From contig BRKX01000011.1 in assembly GCA_026008535.1 (NCBI GenBank), forward strand, positions 42,082,183-42,146,182: DNA of 64,000 nucleotides, in the 5' to 3' direction. The notes beneath the pieces were generated by a model that ran no database searches, had not been told where the DNA came from, and saw nothing but the letters and a program-made list of their open reading frames with translations. The first letter of the stretch is position 1. Each line of letters begins with the position of its first letter. The DNA comes from Perilla frutescens (lineage: Eukaryota > Streptophyta > Magnoliopsida > Lamiales > Lamiaceae). The position numbers and the translations under genes are program-made. Of the stretch, positions 1 to 14,281 are shown piece after piece.

Positions 1-1802
1 AATTTTCATATTTAAATTTTCAACAAATTTTGAATTAGGATTTCTTTCATATTTGTGTGATTTTCAATTTAGAGTTAACGTGTGAAATGTCGAGATAAAA
101 TCATCTCAATTACGGTACAAATCCAAAAATAAATAAACGAGATACCAAATAAATCCAAATACATAAATGATACAAAATAAATTCGATATTTTAATTAATA
201 GACATGATATAATAATAATAAAAAAGATTTGAAATGTGTACTGCACGTTGGCATTAAACGTGTAGTACACGACGTGTTACACGTTAGACACCAATGCGTG
301 GTACACTTCAAATTGATTCTACTTACACGTTCAAACACACACTCTCTCTCTCCTCCATTATTGTTGGTCACAATTCCATTATTTCAAACACACACTTTCT
401 CTCTTCAGTTTGGTCACACACTCTCTCTCCTCCATTAATGAATCAGCCACCACCTCCTTCATCCCCTCAAGCAAATGCAATGACGAAACACCGTAGAATA
501 ATCTGGTATGCAGTGCACATGGTTCTAGCATCGAGTGAACCGCGGATGGGTGTCGACGGCCTTCAGCCTCCGCGCCGAGAGTAAGTGCCTTGTGAATTGT
601 TTGCGGGTTTTTTTTCCAATTATCCCCAACTGGAATCAACCATTGCCAGAATCTGTTGTGGCCGTGAGCTTCCGTCGCGACGGTGAATTAACGGCCGGAA
701 AACACTCGGTAATTATATTGCGACCCCGGCGAAATCTTCCCTCGCCGGCGGGCATGACCCATTGCGATCGTGTTTTCGATTTGCGTCCAAGGTCGTAAGA
801 CCTGTGAACAGTCTGTGGGGGGGCCTTGGCTGCAGTCGGCGGAAATAAAGTCGGAAAAATTGAGAAGAAGACGGAGATGTGGTGTTTACGGCGGAAATAT
901 ATTTGCAGAAGATGAAGCGCCAGTTGAAGAAGCCTTGCGTGATTATTTTCTTTTAAAAGGGATTTACCCTAATTGAGGAGAGATACAGGAGTGGGTTGAT
1001 TATGTTTTTGTATTATATTGTAAATAGAGAAATATGTTAGAAAGTGCCTCGTGTAATATTTTGCACAAACAGTACACGCTGTACTGGTGCGTGTATTAAT
1101 TTTCACAAACATTACAGGTTGTTTAATGGTTGTTATTTTGTTAATCCCTTTTTTTATGTTCGAATTATAATATGTGTAATTAAAATAAAGATAACTTACT
1201 AATTAAGTATATAAATATAAGTAAAAATTGTATAAAAATACAAATATATTAGAAATGTGATTTTTTAAAAGTACACTAATTTACGAAAGTGTATTTACAT
1301 ATATATCCATATATATGGGATTATTACTGTTATATATATTTTTTATAATTTTTTAAATGATAGCTTTGATATTTTTATACACAGTGCTCCACCGTATAGA
1401 AATTAAAAAATATTTATACACAGTGCTCCATCGTATAGACACGGTGCTCCACCGTGTTGAAACTAAAAATAAAAAATAAAAAAAAAAATGAAATTGGAGC
1501 ACCGTGTAGAACACGGTGTTGCACCGTGTAGAGCACGGTGTTACCAACCAAAAAGAAATTCAAAGTTAATGCCTTCAAAGTGTAATACACGGTTGGAGCA
1601 AAAAAAAAAATCAAAAGTGTAATTAAAACCGTGTAGAACACAGTTGATCACCAACCGTGTAGATAAAAAATAAAAATAAAATGGAAATGTACATGTATTG
1701 TAGAGCAACAAAAAAAACTATAATTAAAAAAACTATAGCTTTGATATTTTTATATCAAAAAATAACATTTAAATAAAAATTAATGAAATTATACATAAAA
1801 AT

Positions 1803-1841
<39 letters not shown>

Positions 1842-2015
1842 ATTTTATTAAATGGGTGATAAATATGGCGGGACCCTAAAATGTTATGTATATACCATAT
1901 GTATAGTGGGTGATTTGGAGGGAATTGATATTTAAAAAAGTAGGTATATAACTTTTATGTGTCGGCGACGTGGCAGAGTTATGTACCAAAATTTGGGTAC
2001 AATATTGGAGATGCT
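1..2015. mobile_element. Right part of a class II element with inverted CGTGTAG-type motifs
   Basis: The stretch holds repeated short motifs of the form cgtgtagaacacgg or cgtgtagtacacg, in both orientations, at about 245-310, 1040-1110 and 1375-1660. It ends near 2006-2016 with ttggagatgctctta, a sequence common at the ends of plant terminal-inverted-repeat transposons. The matching left end is not in the window. A GC-richer island at 424-980 has short open frames that I do not recognise; it may be captured gene DNA. A TA/TG microsatellite lies at 1804-1840. The element class (MULE, hAT or PIF) is not settled. Seen: motifs and end sequence. Inferred: that they form one element. Confidence 0.45.
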
Positions 2016-2851
2016 CTTATAATGAACTAATAAATTACATTATACTGTTCATTTCATTTCAAACTATAATAAATTATGCTATATATGTTCACTTGAAATT
2101 AGATTATATAAGTTAATTTTGGTTGAAATTATAAGAAGTTACAAGTTCATTTTATTTCAAATAACAAGAAATCTCATTATATAATTTTATTTCATGTACA
2201 TTTTGGTTGAAATTATAAGAAGTTACCAGTTCATTTTATAAATATATAAAATATTACAAAACTTGTTTGCTTAAAACTTAAGTTTTATTTGACAAAGTAA
2301 TGAGCCAATATATAAAATGGCAAAGTAATTATTTTCTTAAATATTCAAGTATGAAATCATAATTTAATTTAATACGGAGTATTGTTGTTTTACAACTTAA
2401 TAGCATAAATTAGCATTGATATTATAGTGTATAGTCATGGCTTAATATTAGAAAACATCATTGCATGATATTAAATTATTACAGGCTTTCATGTGGTGGT
2501 CTCAATTTATTAATGGGGTGTCGGACAATGTAGTAATTAGAAAGACAAATTAGATTATATATGTTCAATTCATTTGAAGCTATATTATATACGCTTAATT
2601 TATTTTATTATAATTTGAAATAAAATAAACTAATATAATATAATTTCCTAATTCACTACGAGAAATTACGATATATTAACTCATTTCATTCAAAATATTA
2701 AGAAATTACACTATACAGTTTCATTTCTTAAAAATTGAAATGGAATTGAATTATATAATGCATTTTCTTACATTATAATGAAATTACATTATATAGCTAA
2801 TTTCATTTCAAATTATAAGAAATTACATTATATAAACTAATTTCTTATGAG
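2016..2851. other. AT-rich stretch with degenerate direct repeats, no gene
   Basis: Very AT-rich DNA built from loose copies of a gaaattacattatata-like unit (for example 2040-2110, 2150-2230, 2640-2850). It may be a worn tandem array or old transposon DNA. There is no coding signal. Confidence 0.4.
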
Positions 2852-3046
2852 AAGACTAGGCATATAGCAGTTGATTGTCACTTTATTTGTGATTATGCCA
2901 TGAGCCAGATGATTGCTACTTCATTCACTTTTTGTCCAATATTCAGACTGCAGATATCTTCACAAAACCTTTGGGGGAAAATGTTTGTCTAAACTTTGTA
3001 CAAAGTTGGACATGATTGATATATATGCTCCAAGCTTTAGGTGGGG
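2852..3046 (+). pseudogene. Copia polyprotein, C-terminal RNase H remnant
   Basis: The translation shows the end of a Ty1/Copia pol. It reads KTRHIAVDCHF, then after frameshifts ADIFTKPLGENVCLNF and then KLDMIDIYAPS, the hallmark C-terminus of plant Copia RNase H. At least two frameshifts separate these blocks, so it is not functional. It ends at a purine-rich tract (about 3032-3046), directly followed by the LTR. Everything upstream (integrase, reverse transcriptase) is missing, so this is a truncated element end. Confidence 0.8.
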
Positions 3047-3228
3047 TGTTATAGAATATTATTTTATTATTATGTTTCTTTGCATACGTGTGTCTATATT
3101 ATGAATATATTTAACCTAACTCTCTGTAACCATAGTTTACCTCCATATATATATGTGAGCTCTCTTATTGGGAATATACATTACTACATACTTTTCTCTC
3201 CATATGTTTACTACTCTACTATTCAACA
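3047..3228 (+). repeat. Copia 3' LTR (short, about 182 bp)
   Basis: It starts with TGTTATAG directly after the polypurine tract aggtgggg and ends with attcaaca, so it has the TG...CA ends of an LTR. A TATA-like run lies at about 3150-3156. No 5' LTR partner was found upstream in the window. Confidence 0.65.
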
Positions 3229-3479
3229 CTAGCGAAGCAATATCACTTCATGCACTATACATAACTCTAAATGCAAAACTGATTCTGTTATAAAATAATT
3301 AAATAACAAGTTTAATATGGTTGGAAAGTTAGTCAGTCCTATTTTTTAACAAAATAATAATTTCAAAAAATATTAATCGCGAACAAAGTTATGATTGTTT
3401 TATTGAAGGTTGTCAGTTGCATTATTTGGCTTTAATCTACTATTTTATTATTTCATTATCATTATATAATACATTCATT

Positions 3480-5110
3480 CAACATTGCATAATGCTTTCA
3501 TTAGCATATGACAATGCTCATGGAAGTAAATAATAAAATGCAATAAAATTAAATTATTAAACCCTAAAATTGATGTTATAAACCCTTATAACTATATATA
3601 ATGCTTCCTTTAACATACAACAATGCTAACAATATCATTTGACAATGCTAATGCTATTGTCATGTACGTTACATAATTCTATTGTTATCAGTATGCTAAC
3701 ATTAGAATATGAAAATGCTAACAATAGTATTAACATTTATTTATGTTAGCAAATATTTTAGTATTCGTTATTATTAATATTCGTTCATGTTATCATCACA
3801 TGTAGTATAAAACACACGTGATTATGTTGGCATTATTATAATATTTTCATTAGCATATGACAATGCTAATATTACCAATGTATTTGTATTCTCACACAAA
3901 AAATATCTTAATACATTAATGTATTATTTATTGTCAATATATTGTCTTTCATTAACAACATATTATTATTTCGTTTGCATTGTATTAATAAAAATATTAG
4001 CATTGGATAACCAATGCTAAGACATCTTAATACATTAATGCATATAATTCTTTATTAATATATTATTCTTCGTTAGCAATATGTTATTACTTAATTAGCA
4101 TTATAATAAAACAATATTAGCATTGAATAACCGTGTCAAAAAAATACAACACATAATGTATTTATAACATGAATTGAAAAATATATTGAAAAATAATAAC
4201 AGTTAATGCTACATTATTGGTACAAACTACTTGAAACACGAAAAAAGAAACAAACTAATAATAATAATAAGAATCAATTTAACCTATTTCAAGTCTAGAT
4301 TTTTTCATCCGCAGCAAAATGCTCAGCTGTCTCATAAATTATTCAATGGCTTCATAGAAGACTCAGAGTCTCACAACTATTATACTCTTTATGTCATCAA
4401 AACTTGAGTTGGTACCTGTCATCAAAATATTGTAACTTCAGCATTTAAAAAAATTTCACTTGGCATATAGAGCAATATTCGTTAGCACAAGTATTAACAC
4501 ATACAACAAAATATAATGCTAACTACAAAACATAATGATGCTAACAAATAAACTGAATCATGCTAACAAAAATACTAAAAACATATATAGTGATTCTCCA
4601 ACCAACAATTAATCAACGTCAAATCTGAAAGCATAAATTACCAACAAAAAATATTTCTAAAAATTAAGAAAACATATTTAATAAAAGCAAAAGCCCAAAA
4701 ATACAAAAAATATATATACTAATTATTCAACCACCAACATCAAATCTGAAGAAAAAAGCACATAAACGAAACACAAAAGTTCAAAAAAATTACAGAGGAC
4801 TCTCAAACCTCATAAAATATTTATGTTGAATCCATCAAATTCACAAAAATTGAAAATCTAAAAAATGATGGTACACACACAGAGTAATAAAAAAAATACC
4901 AGATTGATCGTGATTACGTAAGAGGATCTAAAATACAAAAAATACAACTCCAGACAAGCTTCAATCGTCGAATTTTTTTTTTTGCTCGTATTCAGATCTT
5001 CATTCCCGTTACCATTGTTGGATTTCTTCATGTGGGTGGAAGGGCGACGATATCGACGAGAGAGATATCTCAGATTTTATGGAAGAATGGAGAAGAAGAA
5101 AGAAAATAAG
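3480..5110. repeat. AT-rich region with dispersed ATGCTAA/TTAGCAT motif
   Basis: The heptamer atgctaa or its complement ttagcat occurs well over ten times between about 3490 and 4570, often with a spacer such as acaatgctaacaat. Beyond it, 4870-5110 is less AT-rich and resembles a leader region (pyrimidine tract, then gaagaatggagaagaag) but has no open frame. Dense short subterminal motifs in both orientations are typical of transposase binding sites at the ends of MULE or CACTA elements. No terminal inverted repeat could be paired, so the class is unknown. Confidence 0.4.
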
Positions 5111-5277
5111 AATAAACTCTAATTAGAATTACTAAATTACATAAATAACCCTGCCTCATAAAATTAGTCAAATATTATAAAAATGCCACCTTGTTTTGTA
5201 TTTCATCTTGACCACTCATTTTTTATAAGATTGATTTATAGTTTACACACCAGTAAATGGTTTAGATTTGATCTATT

Positions 5278-5279
<2 letters not shown>

Positions 5280-5318
<39 letters not shown>
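5280..5318. repeat. (TA)n microsatellite
   Basis: About 19 uninterrupted TA units, about 340 bp upstream of the SCC3 start codon. Confidence 0.95.
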
Positions 5319-5319
<1 letters not shown>

Positions 5320-5459
5320 TTTTTTTATATTACTGTAAGTCAGCAATGGCCTAAATATTATTTTATTTTACTACATCACAATTTATCCTAAAAAATAATA
5401 AAATAATAAAAAGGCCAAAAAAGAACACTATACAATATATACGTCCATACAGTTCCCTC

Positions 5460-5655
5460 TAAAACACACACACACTATACTAAACAATTTTTCCGGGTTC
5501 CCACTCCACTCCTTTACTTCCTGCAGCCCTTTCAACTGGCGGGAAGATTTCCCCAGTTCTTCGGGAGCAATTCTCCTCACCTCTCTCTCCCTCCCCTTTC
5601 GCACACCCTAATCCGTGACATTTGATTTACGGGGAATTAGATTTACAGCTTGTTC
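5460..5655 (+). promoter_or_regulatory. SCC3 upstream region and 5' leader
   Basis: The 200 bp before the SCC3 ATG contain a strong pyrimidine-rich stretch at about 5567-5600 (ctcacctctctctccctccc), like the Y-patch or leader of plant core promoters. No clear TATA box sits at the expected distance. This fits a TATA-less housekeeping promoter. The transcription start cannot be placed from sequence alone. Confidence 0.4.
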
Positions 5656-8600
5656 ATGGAAGAGGAAACAGTGCCGCCTGAATCAGCTGCTCGCCGCTCG
5701 GTTAGTTAATGTGCTTCAATTTGCGAAATTGATGTTGCCTTGATGTGATTCTGAACCCTAATTTCACTTGATTTTGACTGATATGTATTTTCACGATGCT
5801 TCTGTTCGAGTAGAAAAGAGCTAGGGCTGAGGTCAGGCAAGCCGATTTCACGCGAACTGACAGAATTGAAGATGAATTGGAGGAAGAGAGGGAAGAATCT
5901 TCGGATGAATTTCAAGAACCTCGTCGGAAAGCTAAGAGAAATAAAGCTATAGAAGGTGCTTCAACTTCGGCTGCAGCTGGTCGTAAAGCTGACCTCAGTT
6001 TGATTGGTAGCGCCATTTCCCTTGTAGACATTTAGGGACAGTTAGGCTGTTTAAGTCTGTATTAATTGGACTATTGAATTGGAATCGGGTAAAAAACTAT
6101 TCAAATTTCAAATCATTTAACTGCATATTCAAGCGTCCATCTCGCATTTGTATCCTATTGGAACTTCAGTAAAAGTTGTAGGTTAAATCATCTTGAAATA
6201 AATATTCAGACCGGGTTTACTTGAGTTATTTTTTACCCTTGATCTTATTGCTTTTATTTTCTTATGTGTATATTGATAGGTATGTATGCGTGCTTACTGT
6301 GATAAATGCATCTTTCTTGTTCTTCAGATGTTCTTAAAGGTGAAGGGAAAGAGATTCCAGAGGTAGTCAAAAGATGGGTTGAACATTACGAGAGGAACCA
6401 AAAATCCGCAATGGCCGAACTCTTAACTATGCTATTTGAGGTTATAATATGCTGTGTTCTAATTAAGTTGTTGTAATGGGATTTCATCACTTTGTGCCGC
6501 TACTTAACTGCACGCACTATCATGTGCAGGCTTGCGGAGCAAAATATCGTATTCCGGAAGAGAATATAGATGAGACTGATGTTGATGATGTGGTGGTTGG
6601 TCTTGTTAACATGGCAAAAAGGGTATCCTTTGCTTCTATTAGATTAAATTCATTATACCTCTGTCTTGTTAATGAAACATCTATGTTTAATTTTAGTGAA
6701 TATTTTTGTTCTTACATGAGTATGTTTCTTTTGTCACCACAGAAAAGCCTCACCACTTTCCAATGGACAATAATTAAACATAAAAATTGATGATACTTAA
6801 GATTTCTCTTAACAATTTACAATTCAGGCGGAAGTTGAGGATTATCAAAGTTCCAAACGGGACTTCAAGAATTTCAAAGATAATCTTGTATATTTCTGGG
6901 ACAATTTGGTCAGTGAATGTCAGAATGGACCACTGTTTGATCAGTCATTGTTTGACAAGTGTTTGAACTACATTATTGCCTTGTCATGGTAAGTACTGAT
7001 GTCAAATTTCCATGAAGATTAAATAGAACCAAGTATCTTTATTAAGCCCGTGGCCTTGTGTTTGGCAGTACTCCTCCAAGAAGTTTTCGTCAGATTGCCT
7101 CATTGATGGGACTTCAACTTGTGACATCCTTCATCAATGTTGCTAAAATCCTTGGTCCACAGAGAGCGACCACTCAGAGACAGTTAGATGCTGAAAAGAA
7201 GAAAAATATTGAAGGACCTCGAGTAGAGTCACTCGCTAAAAGGCTATCAATGACACATGAGAAGATAACTACACTGGAAGAGATGATGAGGAAAATTTTT
7301 ACTGGGTATGATACTGTAGATCACGATGTTGTAGACTGTAGGTTTGATTATTAACTGCGATTAGATCTTGTTCCTTAGTTTTCATTCCCTTCAAGGCATT
7401 AATATCCTTTTAATGCTGTAAGTTAATCTGAATTCTGAAATACTATATTTTGAAGGTTATTTGTGCATCGTTACCGAGACATCGATCCAGATATCCGAAT
7501 GTCGTGTATAGAGTCACTTGGCGTGTGGGTACTGTCATATCCCTCGCTTTTCTTGCAGGATTTATATTTAAAATATCTTGGATGGACATTGAATGACAAA
7601 GTAAGTTACATATGTTTAAATTATTGTTGGGTGTTCGAGGCTTTATTTTCCTCTAAGTGCTGAATATTTTCTCATCATCCATCTGCTTTGAAGAGTGCTG
7701 GAGTTAGAAAGGCTTCTGTTCTGGCATTGCAAAATCTTTATGAGGCGGATGCCAATGTGCCATCTTTGAACCTTTTCACGCAGAGATTCTACAAACGGAT
7801 GCTTGAGCTTGCTGATGATATTGACATTTCTGTTTCAGTATGTGCAATAGGGCTAGTAAAACAGCTGTTGAGGTACAACAACCACTGTCCTTTTTGGGGG
7901 GTGGGGTTGGGTGGTATTTCTCTGATCTGTAGACATAATGCATGGTGATCAGACTTAAAACTTGTCCTGACAAGGGGTTTTGGTGTATATTACAGACATG
8001 AACTTGTGCCTGATGAAGAACTAGGCTCTTTCTATGACTTATTAATTGATGATCCACCCGATGTTCGCCGTGCCATTGGAGCACTAGTATATGATCATTT
8101 GATTGCCCAGAAATTTAACAATTCACAATCACACTCAACAGGTTACTACACTTTCAGATTCATCTTTCTTTTAATTCTTTAGTTTACCCAATTACAATTT
8201 TGTTCCTTTTCAGGCAGTGACAGTGATTTTCCAGAGGTCCATATTGATAGAATGTTGAAGATACTCAAAGAATTTTCAGCTGATCCCATTCTAAGTTCGT
8301 ATGTCATTGACGATATCTGGGATTACATGGGGGCCATGAAAGTATGTAACTGCTATTGGATAACATTTGATGTGTGTGCACACTCGCGCTTAATAAACTC
8401 CTTTAGCTTCTAGTCCATTTTCCTTTTCATGTTCTTCACTTCCTGGAAGCCATATTGTTCTAGTATTGCTTAAGTTAAATTATCTTCTGTCCGTTCCTCC
8501 ACAACAATCTAAAATAGTGTGAAAGAACTGCAACAATTTCTTGTATAAGTTCAATGGAGCCAGATGGATTTCCATGAGTGCATATATGTATCCTTCTGAA

Positions 8601-11600
8601 GGAGTGAATTATACTTGCAGGATTGGAAGTGCATCATTCGTATGCTTCTGGCAGATAACCCATCGGCCGAGCTTGATGATGTAGATGCTTCAAATTTGAT
8701 TAGGCTTCTCTCTGCTTCAGTTAGGAAGGCAGTAGGAGAGAGGATTGTTCCTGCAACTGACAACAGAAACCCGCATCATACCAAAGCTCAGAAGGTTAGT
8801 GAGATAACTGTTTTCTGATCATCCGTCTTATATTTTTTATGTCAAGAGTTACAAATCGTGATTCATCTTTGATCATTTATATCCATTTGTTGAATTTTCA
8901 GCTTTCTATTTCCAATTGTATTTATGACCAAAGATATTTATGATTCTGTCTGCAATGTATTATAACTAAATTCCACAGTATCCAATTGCCTACTTTTCTT
9001 TAACTTTTACCAGGAAGCATTTGAAAACAGTAAGCGCGACATAACAGTTGCCATGATGAAGACCTACCCCCAGCTTTTGCGCAAATTTATGCCTGACAAG
9101 GACAAAGTAGCACCTCTAGTTGAAATTATTCTTCACACAAATCTTGAGCTTTATTCTCTTAAGAGACAGGAACAGGTAATGTTTTCCTTAAATTTCTTTG
9201 CTACATGGTTTTATAAGACCTGCTATTACTAACACAACAATGAAACAATACACACACACACACATATATATTGTGTTTTGCAGAACTTCAGGGCTATTCT
9301 TAAACTTATGAGAGAGGCATTTTTTAAGCATGGAGAGAAGGATAATTTGCGAGCATGTGTGAAAGCAATTAAGTTCTGTTCCACTGAGAGCCAAGGAGAA
9401 TTGCAAGACTTTGCACAAAATCAGATCAAAGACCTTGAGGATGATTTGATTGCCAAATTAAAATCTGCTATAAAAGATGTTATGGTATTAATTTAGCAAT
9501 GCTTATGCTTTCTGTATTTGCATGATGATCTGATGATCGACTTATTTCTTGTGGGCAGAATGGTGGTGACGAATACTCGCTGCTTGTAAATCTTAAAAGA
9601 TTGTATGAACTTCAGTTATCGCACAAAGTTCCTCTTGACAGCTTGTATCAAGATCTTGTACATATTCTTCAGAGTTTCAGGAACATAGATGACGAGGTCT
9701 GCAAACTCAATGTCTTCATTGCACCAATAGTTTGTTTTTCTATTATGCTTCTTGACATCAGGTTTTGCGATTCAGGTGGTTGCCTTTCTGCTTCTGAATA
9801 TGTTCCTTCATGTTTCTTGGTGCCTCCACTCCATTGTATCCAGTGAAGCAGTTTCGGAGGCATCTTTATCTTCTCTGTTAGGGAAGCGTGATGCCTTGTT
9901 GGAAGAACTTGAGTACTTCTTACACAATTCTTTTCAACTTCATAGGGATGCTAGGTCTAAAACTCAGCTGGCATATCGGGTTAGCACTCTCTTTAAAATT
10001 ATTTCTACTCATATGAAGACCCCCCTCCCCCGGTGGCTTCGTAAAAGATTTTAGCATTATTTGGTTTGACTCTGGCCATGTGCATTGTTTTGGTAGGTCT
10101 GTGGTATTCTTGCAGATACTTGGTGTTTGTTCAAAAAGAATAAATTTGTCTTGACAAAGCTGGAAATCTTAGGGTGCAGTCCAGACGAGTCCATTATTAA
10201 AAAGTACTGGTGGATGTGTGAGCAACTGCTTGATGTTTCAGGTAGCAGTCTGTATTTCTCGTAATCTGTACCATTTTGTATTTATGCATTTATTTGAGAT
10301 TGAACTGCATGCATCTGCACATAGTTCTCAAAGAACTCTTACAAAGAAATCTGGTTTACACTGATGGGCTGTGGTTTCAGTCACACCACTTCTAAGTTGT
10401 CTTTTCTGGTTAGTAATTGGTATTTCTTTTCGTTTTGCAAAATCATATTCCATTTCACCGTATAATTTTTTTTTTCCTGTCGATTAATGGCATGGGCCCT
10501 TAAAATACTTTCAAAACAGTTATATGTGTGTTTTTTATTTTCTATATATTTAATGTGTAATGTTTTGTAAATTTCTATTTACACCTCTGATTCACTGCAG
10601 ATGACGCAGATGATGAAGAAGAAAATAGAGAATATATTGAGGAGACTAATCCAGACACGGTGATGTTTGCTCTGGCCAAATTAGTAGCTACTGATACAGT
10701 TGCTAAGGTAACTCTATCTTTTCTTTTCATTATAAATATGATTATGATTTATTTGTCAATCCATATGCTGATTTTTGTCAATGTTATCCTTTTGCTTATA
10801 TTTCTTATTCTTTTCTCTGTGGGTGTTATTTCCTTATACATTTCTCAGTTGTCATGGTTATTATATTTATGGTGTTCTGACTGCAGGAGCATCTTGCGCC
10901 AGAGATTGTTTCTCATCTGGTGAAGTATGGGCCTAGCATTGGTGAGATAGTTAAGCATCTACTTACTGCCTTAAAGAAAAAGGGAGATGTCTCAAATATT
11001 CTTCTAGAAGCCCTGAAACGGGTAAGGCTACTTATTACCCACTTACACTTTATAGCCGGTTTTTTACTTTGTTGGTTATTTTTTAATTCATTCTCTTCAT
11101 TTTTGTTTCTCCTTTATCTATGGACATGATAATAGTGCTGATACAGTGCAATATCCAAGTTTCTTTTTTTAAATAAAATTTTATCTCTTTTTTTTTGTGG
11201 TGGTTTTGTTTTTTGTCTTTCTAAGGGGATCCAATTTAAGATGTGTGATAACATAGATAAAGAATCGTAGCGTCAATGATCAAGGTTCTGAAATTAAATC
11301 CTTCTGACAGTTGTTATGTTTGACTAGGCTTACCAAAGGTATCTGGCAGTGATTTCCTCTGGTACTGATGAAGAGTCAAGCAAGAAATTTCAAGAATGTA
11401 AAGATCTTGCTGCTCGGCTGTCTGGGTCGTATGTTGGTGTTGCTCGAAACAAGTATAAGGCTGAAATTTTGAATATTGTCAGAGAAGGCATCAATTTTGC
11501 ATTTTCAGATGCGCCAAAACAGCTGTCTTTCCTCGAGGGTGCAGTGCTGCATTTTGTATCCAAACTTCCTGCATCTGACATACTTGACATGTAAGCGCTC

Positions 11601-14235
11601 GCACTTCCAATTTTACTGACAGTAAGACAGCACAAAGAGACTAATTACATAAAAGCACTTACGAATAATGCAGACAACTAATATAGGATATCAGAAATCA
11701 ATGTTTTTCTTTCTGTGTAAAGTGCCAGATTATAAATTAATATATAATCTTTGAACTTTTAAGCTTTTTGAAATTTGGTCCTCAAACTTTATCTGGTGTT
11801 ATTATTGGGCCTAGTTATAAGTGTGTGTTGGTAGTTATTTTCGGGATATAATAATATTGTGATGCATACTTTCATGACCCATTTAAAACCAAATTTAAGT
11901 TCGCATACCCAATTATAATATGATGTAAAGTTGAGGATGCAATTGAAACGAAGGAAAGTTCACAAAGCAGGAATGTTTGAAGACCTATTTATTGTATTAA
12001 TCCTTTATTTATTTTCTTATTCGTCTATTTGAAGTAAAAGAATTTTTAGTTAACAACTAGAGAACAAAATATGATCCAATATATGTGTTGTTACTTGTAA
12101 GTTCACTATTCACTAACAAAAATATTAGATAGTTTCTGCACTTAAAAATGTTGCTAAAGATGCCTTCTCAAATCAATACTATAAATTTTCTCTGTACTGA
12201 CACCTCATATAAAAAAATGTTTATAAATTTATGTTTTTAGTTAACAAAATGGGGATAATTTGATTTTATTTGAACTGTTGATAGTTATATGCCATGTGAT
12301 TTTTCTCTCACATAATATTGGTGTAGAGCTGTAAAATCTAAATGCTGTTATTGTACCCAAATGGTCAGATATGCTATAGGTGTCGGATTCAATGTTCTCT
12401 GCCTGTGATTGGTTATCAACTTCTCATCCTTTTGTTCTATGAACAAGCATGTTTTTGAATTTAATCATTCGTATTTATTCGTTTTGTATGCAATCCCCTT
12501 CCCCCTCCCCCACCAGAACACAAGCACACAAACTTTGCCTTATATAGGAGAAATGGGGCAATTAAGCAGGATTACTTGCATTCTATAGATTAGTCAATTC
12601 TGTATATGCATTATAATCTGTATTTGATCGTCTTAAGACAATTAATTACTAATTACTGAACTATAACAAACCAGCATAGTGTAATATCGACCTGAACATT
12701 TTACCAGGAGTATGTTCACATTACTTCTATGAACTTTATTTGTTAGAAGCATATATGGATTTCAACAAATCTTCATGGTTCAGAGTTTTGAGTATCCTGT
12801 GGCATTTGATGTACATGGTTAGGATGTCATTAAAAATGTCTCATAACAATCAAGTTTACAAGTCTTTATGGTTTTGTTGTCTGACTAGTATGAAAGGAAT
12901 TGAGAGAAGAACTGAACATGTGAAGAAAGATGAAGATCCCAGTGGGTGGCGGGCCTACTACAAATTTCTAGAAACCATTCGTGATAAGTATCTGAAAAAT
13001 GAAGCCCCAAAAGGTACTGCTACGCTTCAAGTTTTTCTGGTCTGTGTGATAGAAAATGTGATCTCTACTTTTTACCAGATTATAAGGACACTAAGGTATG
13101 TTTAATCACTATTATTATGTATATTTAAGTCCTTTTACTTTTAAGTTTTCGTGAAGAGGTTCCTCTACTTTCGTTTGTAAATGTTGGGTCTATGTACTTT
13201 CTCGCTCTTTTTCGAATCGGATCCCTGCAATTTTGTTTGTAAAAACTAAGTCCTTGTACTTGCATTTATGTTAAAATTAGGTTCTTTTGCTATTGCACAA
13301 GGACCTAATTTTGATATAAAGACCACGGTCTTATACACTGACCTAATTTTAACATAAATGAAAGTATTAGTATTCAATTCTAGCCAATAAAAGTAGAGGG
13401 CCACAATTATACAAAAAAAGTACACGAACCTAAATATGCATTTATCCATATTATTATTTATTTTCTCAATTTTGGGGGACTCAGAGAAATGTTTGAGTTT
13501 TTGAGGATTTCAGGGATCAGACATTTTCCTCTTTCAAGGTGAAAGTTCCTCAAACCCCTCCCTATACATGTTCAAGCCAAAAAAACAGATTAGAAGATAC
13601 AATCAATAATTGGAAGCCATGTCATGCCTTCTTATGACGTAAATGATAGTCTGATGCAATTACTTGCTCACTGGTTATATGCATCTCTCTATTGAGAAAA
13701 AAAAAAGTTTAATGGTATCAGACTTTCCTGGTATTTAAGCTCCAGGTATAATATGCTTAGACCAAAATTTGTTGTTCATAAAGTTGCAGAAGTCAAAGAA
13801 GGCACAACTGTGAGACGACGTGGTCGTCCACGCAAGCAGCAGAATCTACAAGGAAAAAGGCTTTTTGATGAGCAAACTTCAAGCGAAGAGGAGGATTCAA
13901 TCAGTGGGTCCGATGAAGATGTTGGGATTGACGAAAAGCAAGAAGAGGATGAAGAGAATGCACCATTGATAAATTCACTTAGAGCTTCATCCAAGCTAAG
14001 ATCGTTAAGGATTTCTAAGGAGGACAAGAGGGTTCAGACAAAAACATTAGATGGTAGCCGAGCAGCAGAGGAGTTGGCGACCCCAAAAACTTCAGGTACA
14101 TATATGTTCATTTCATGCCGCTTGAGGAGTAGTCGTATGTTTAAATGACAAGAAAAGTGGATTTAACTTAAGTAGTGGCTTTATATACTTGTATGTTCCC
14201 TTTTATGCATTATTAAAGCTCTTTTTTTTATTAAT

Positions 14236-14281
<46 letters not shown>

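Noticed and set aside
535..976. Small protein-coding gene in the GC-richer island
   Set aside because: Only short overlapping frames, no domain, no convincing start context, and it lies inside a transposon.
13079..13096. Possible extra SCC3 exon (DYKDTK) with AG before and GT after
   Set aside because: It would end in phase 0 and break the frame into the next exon, whereas joining 13013 directly to 13790 keeps frame and sense.
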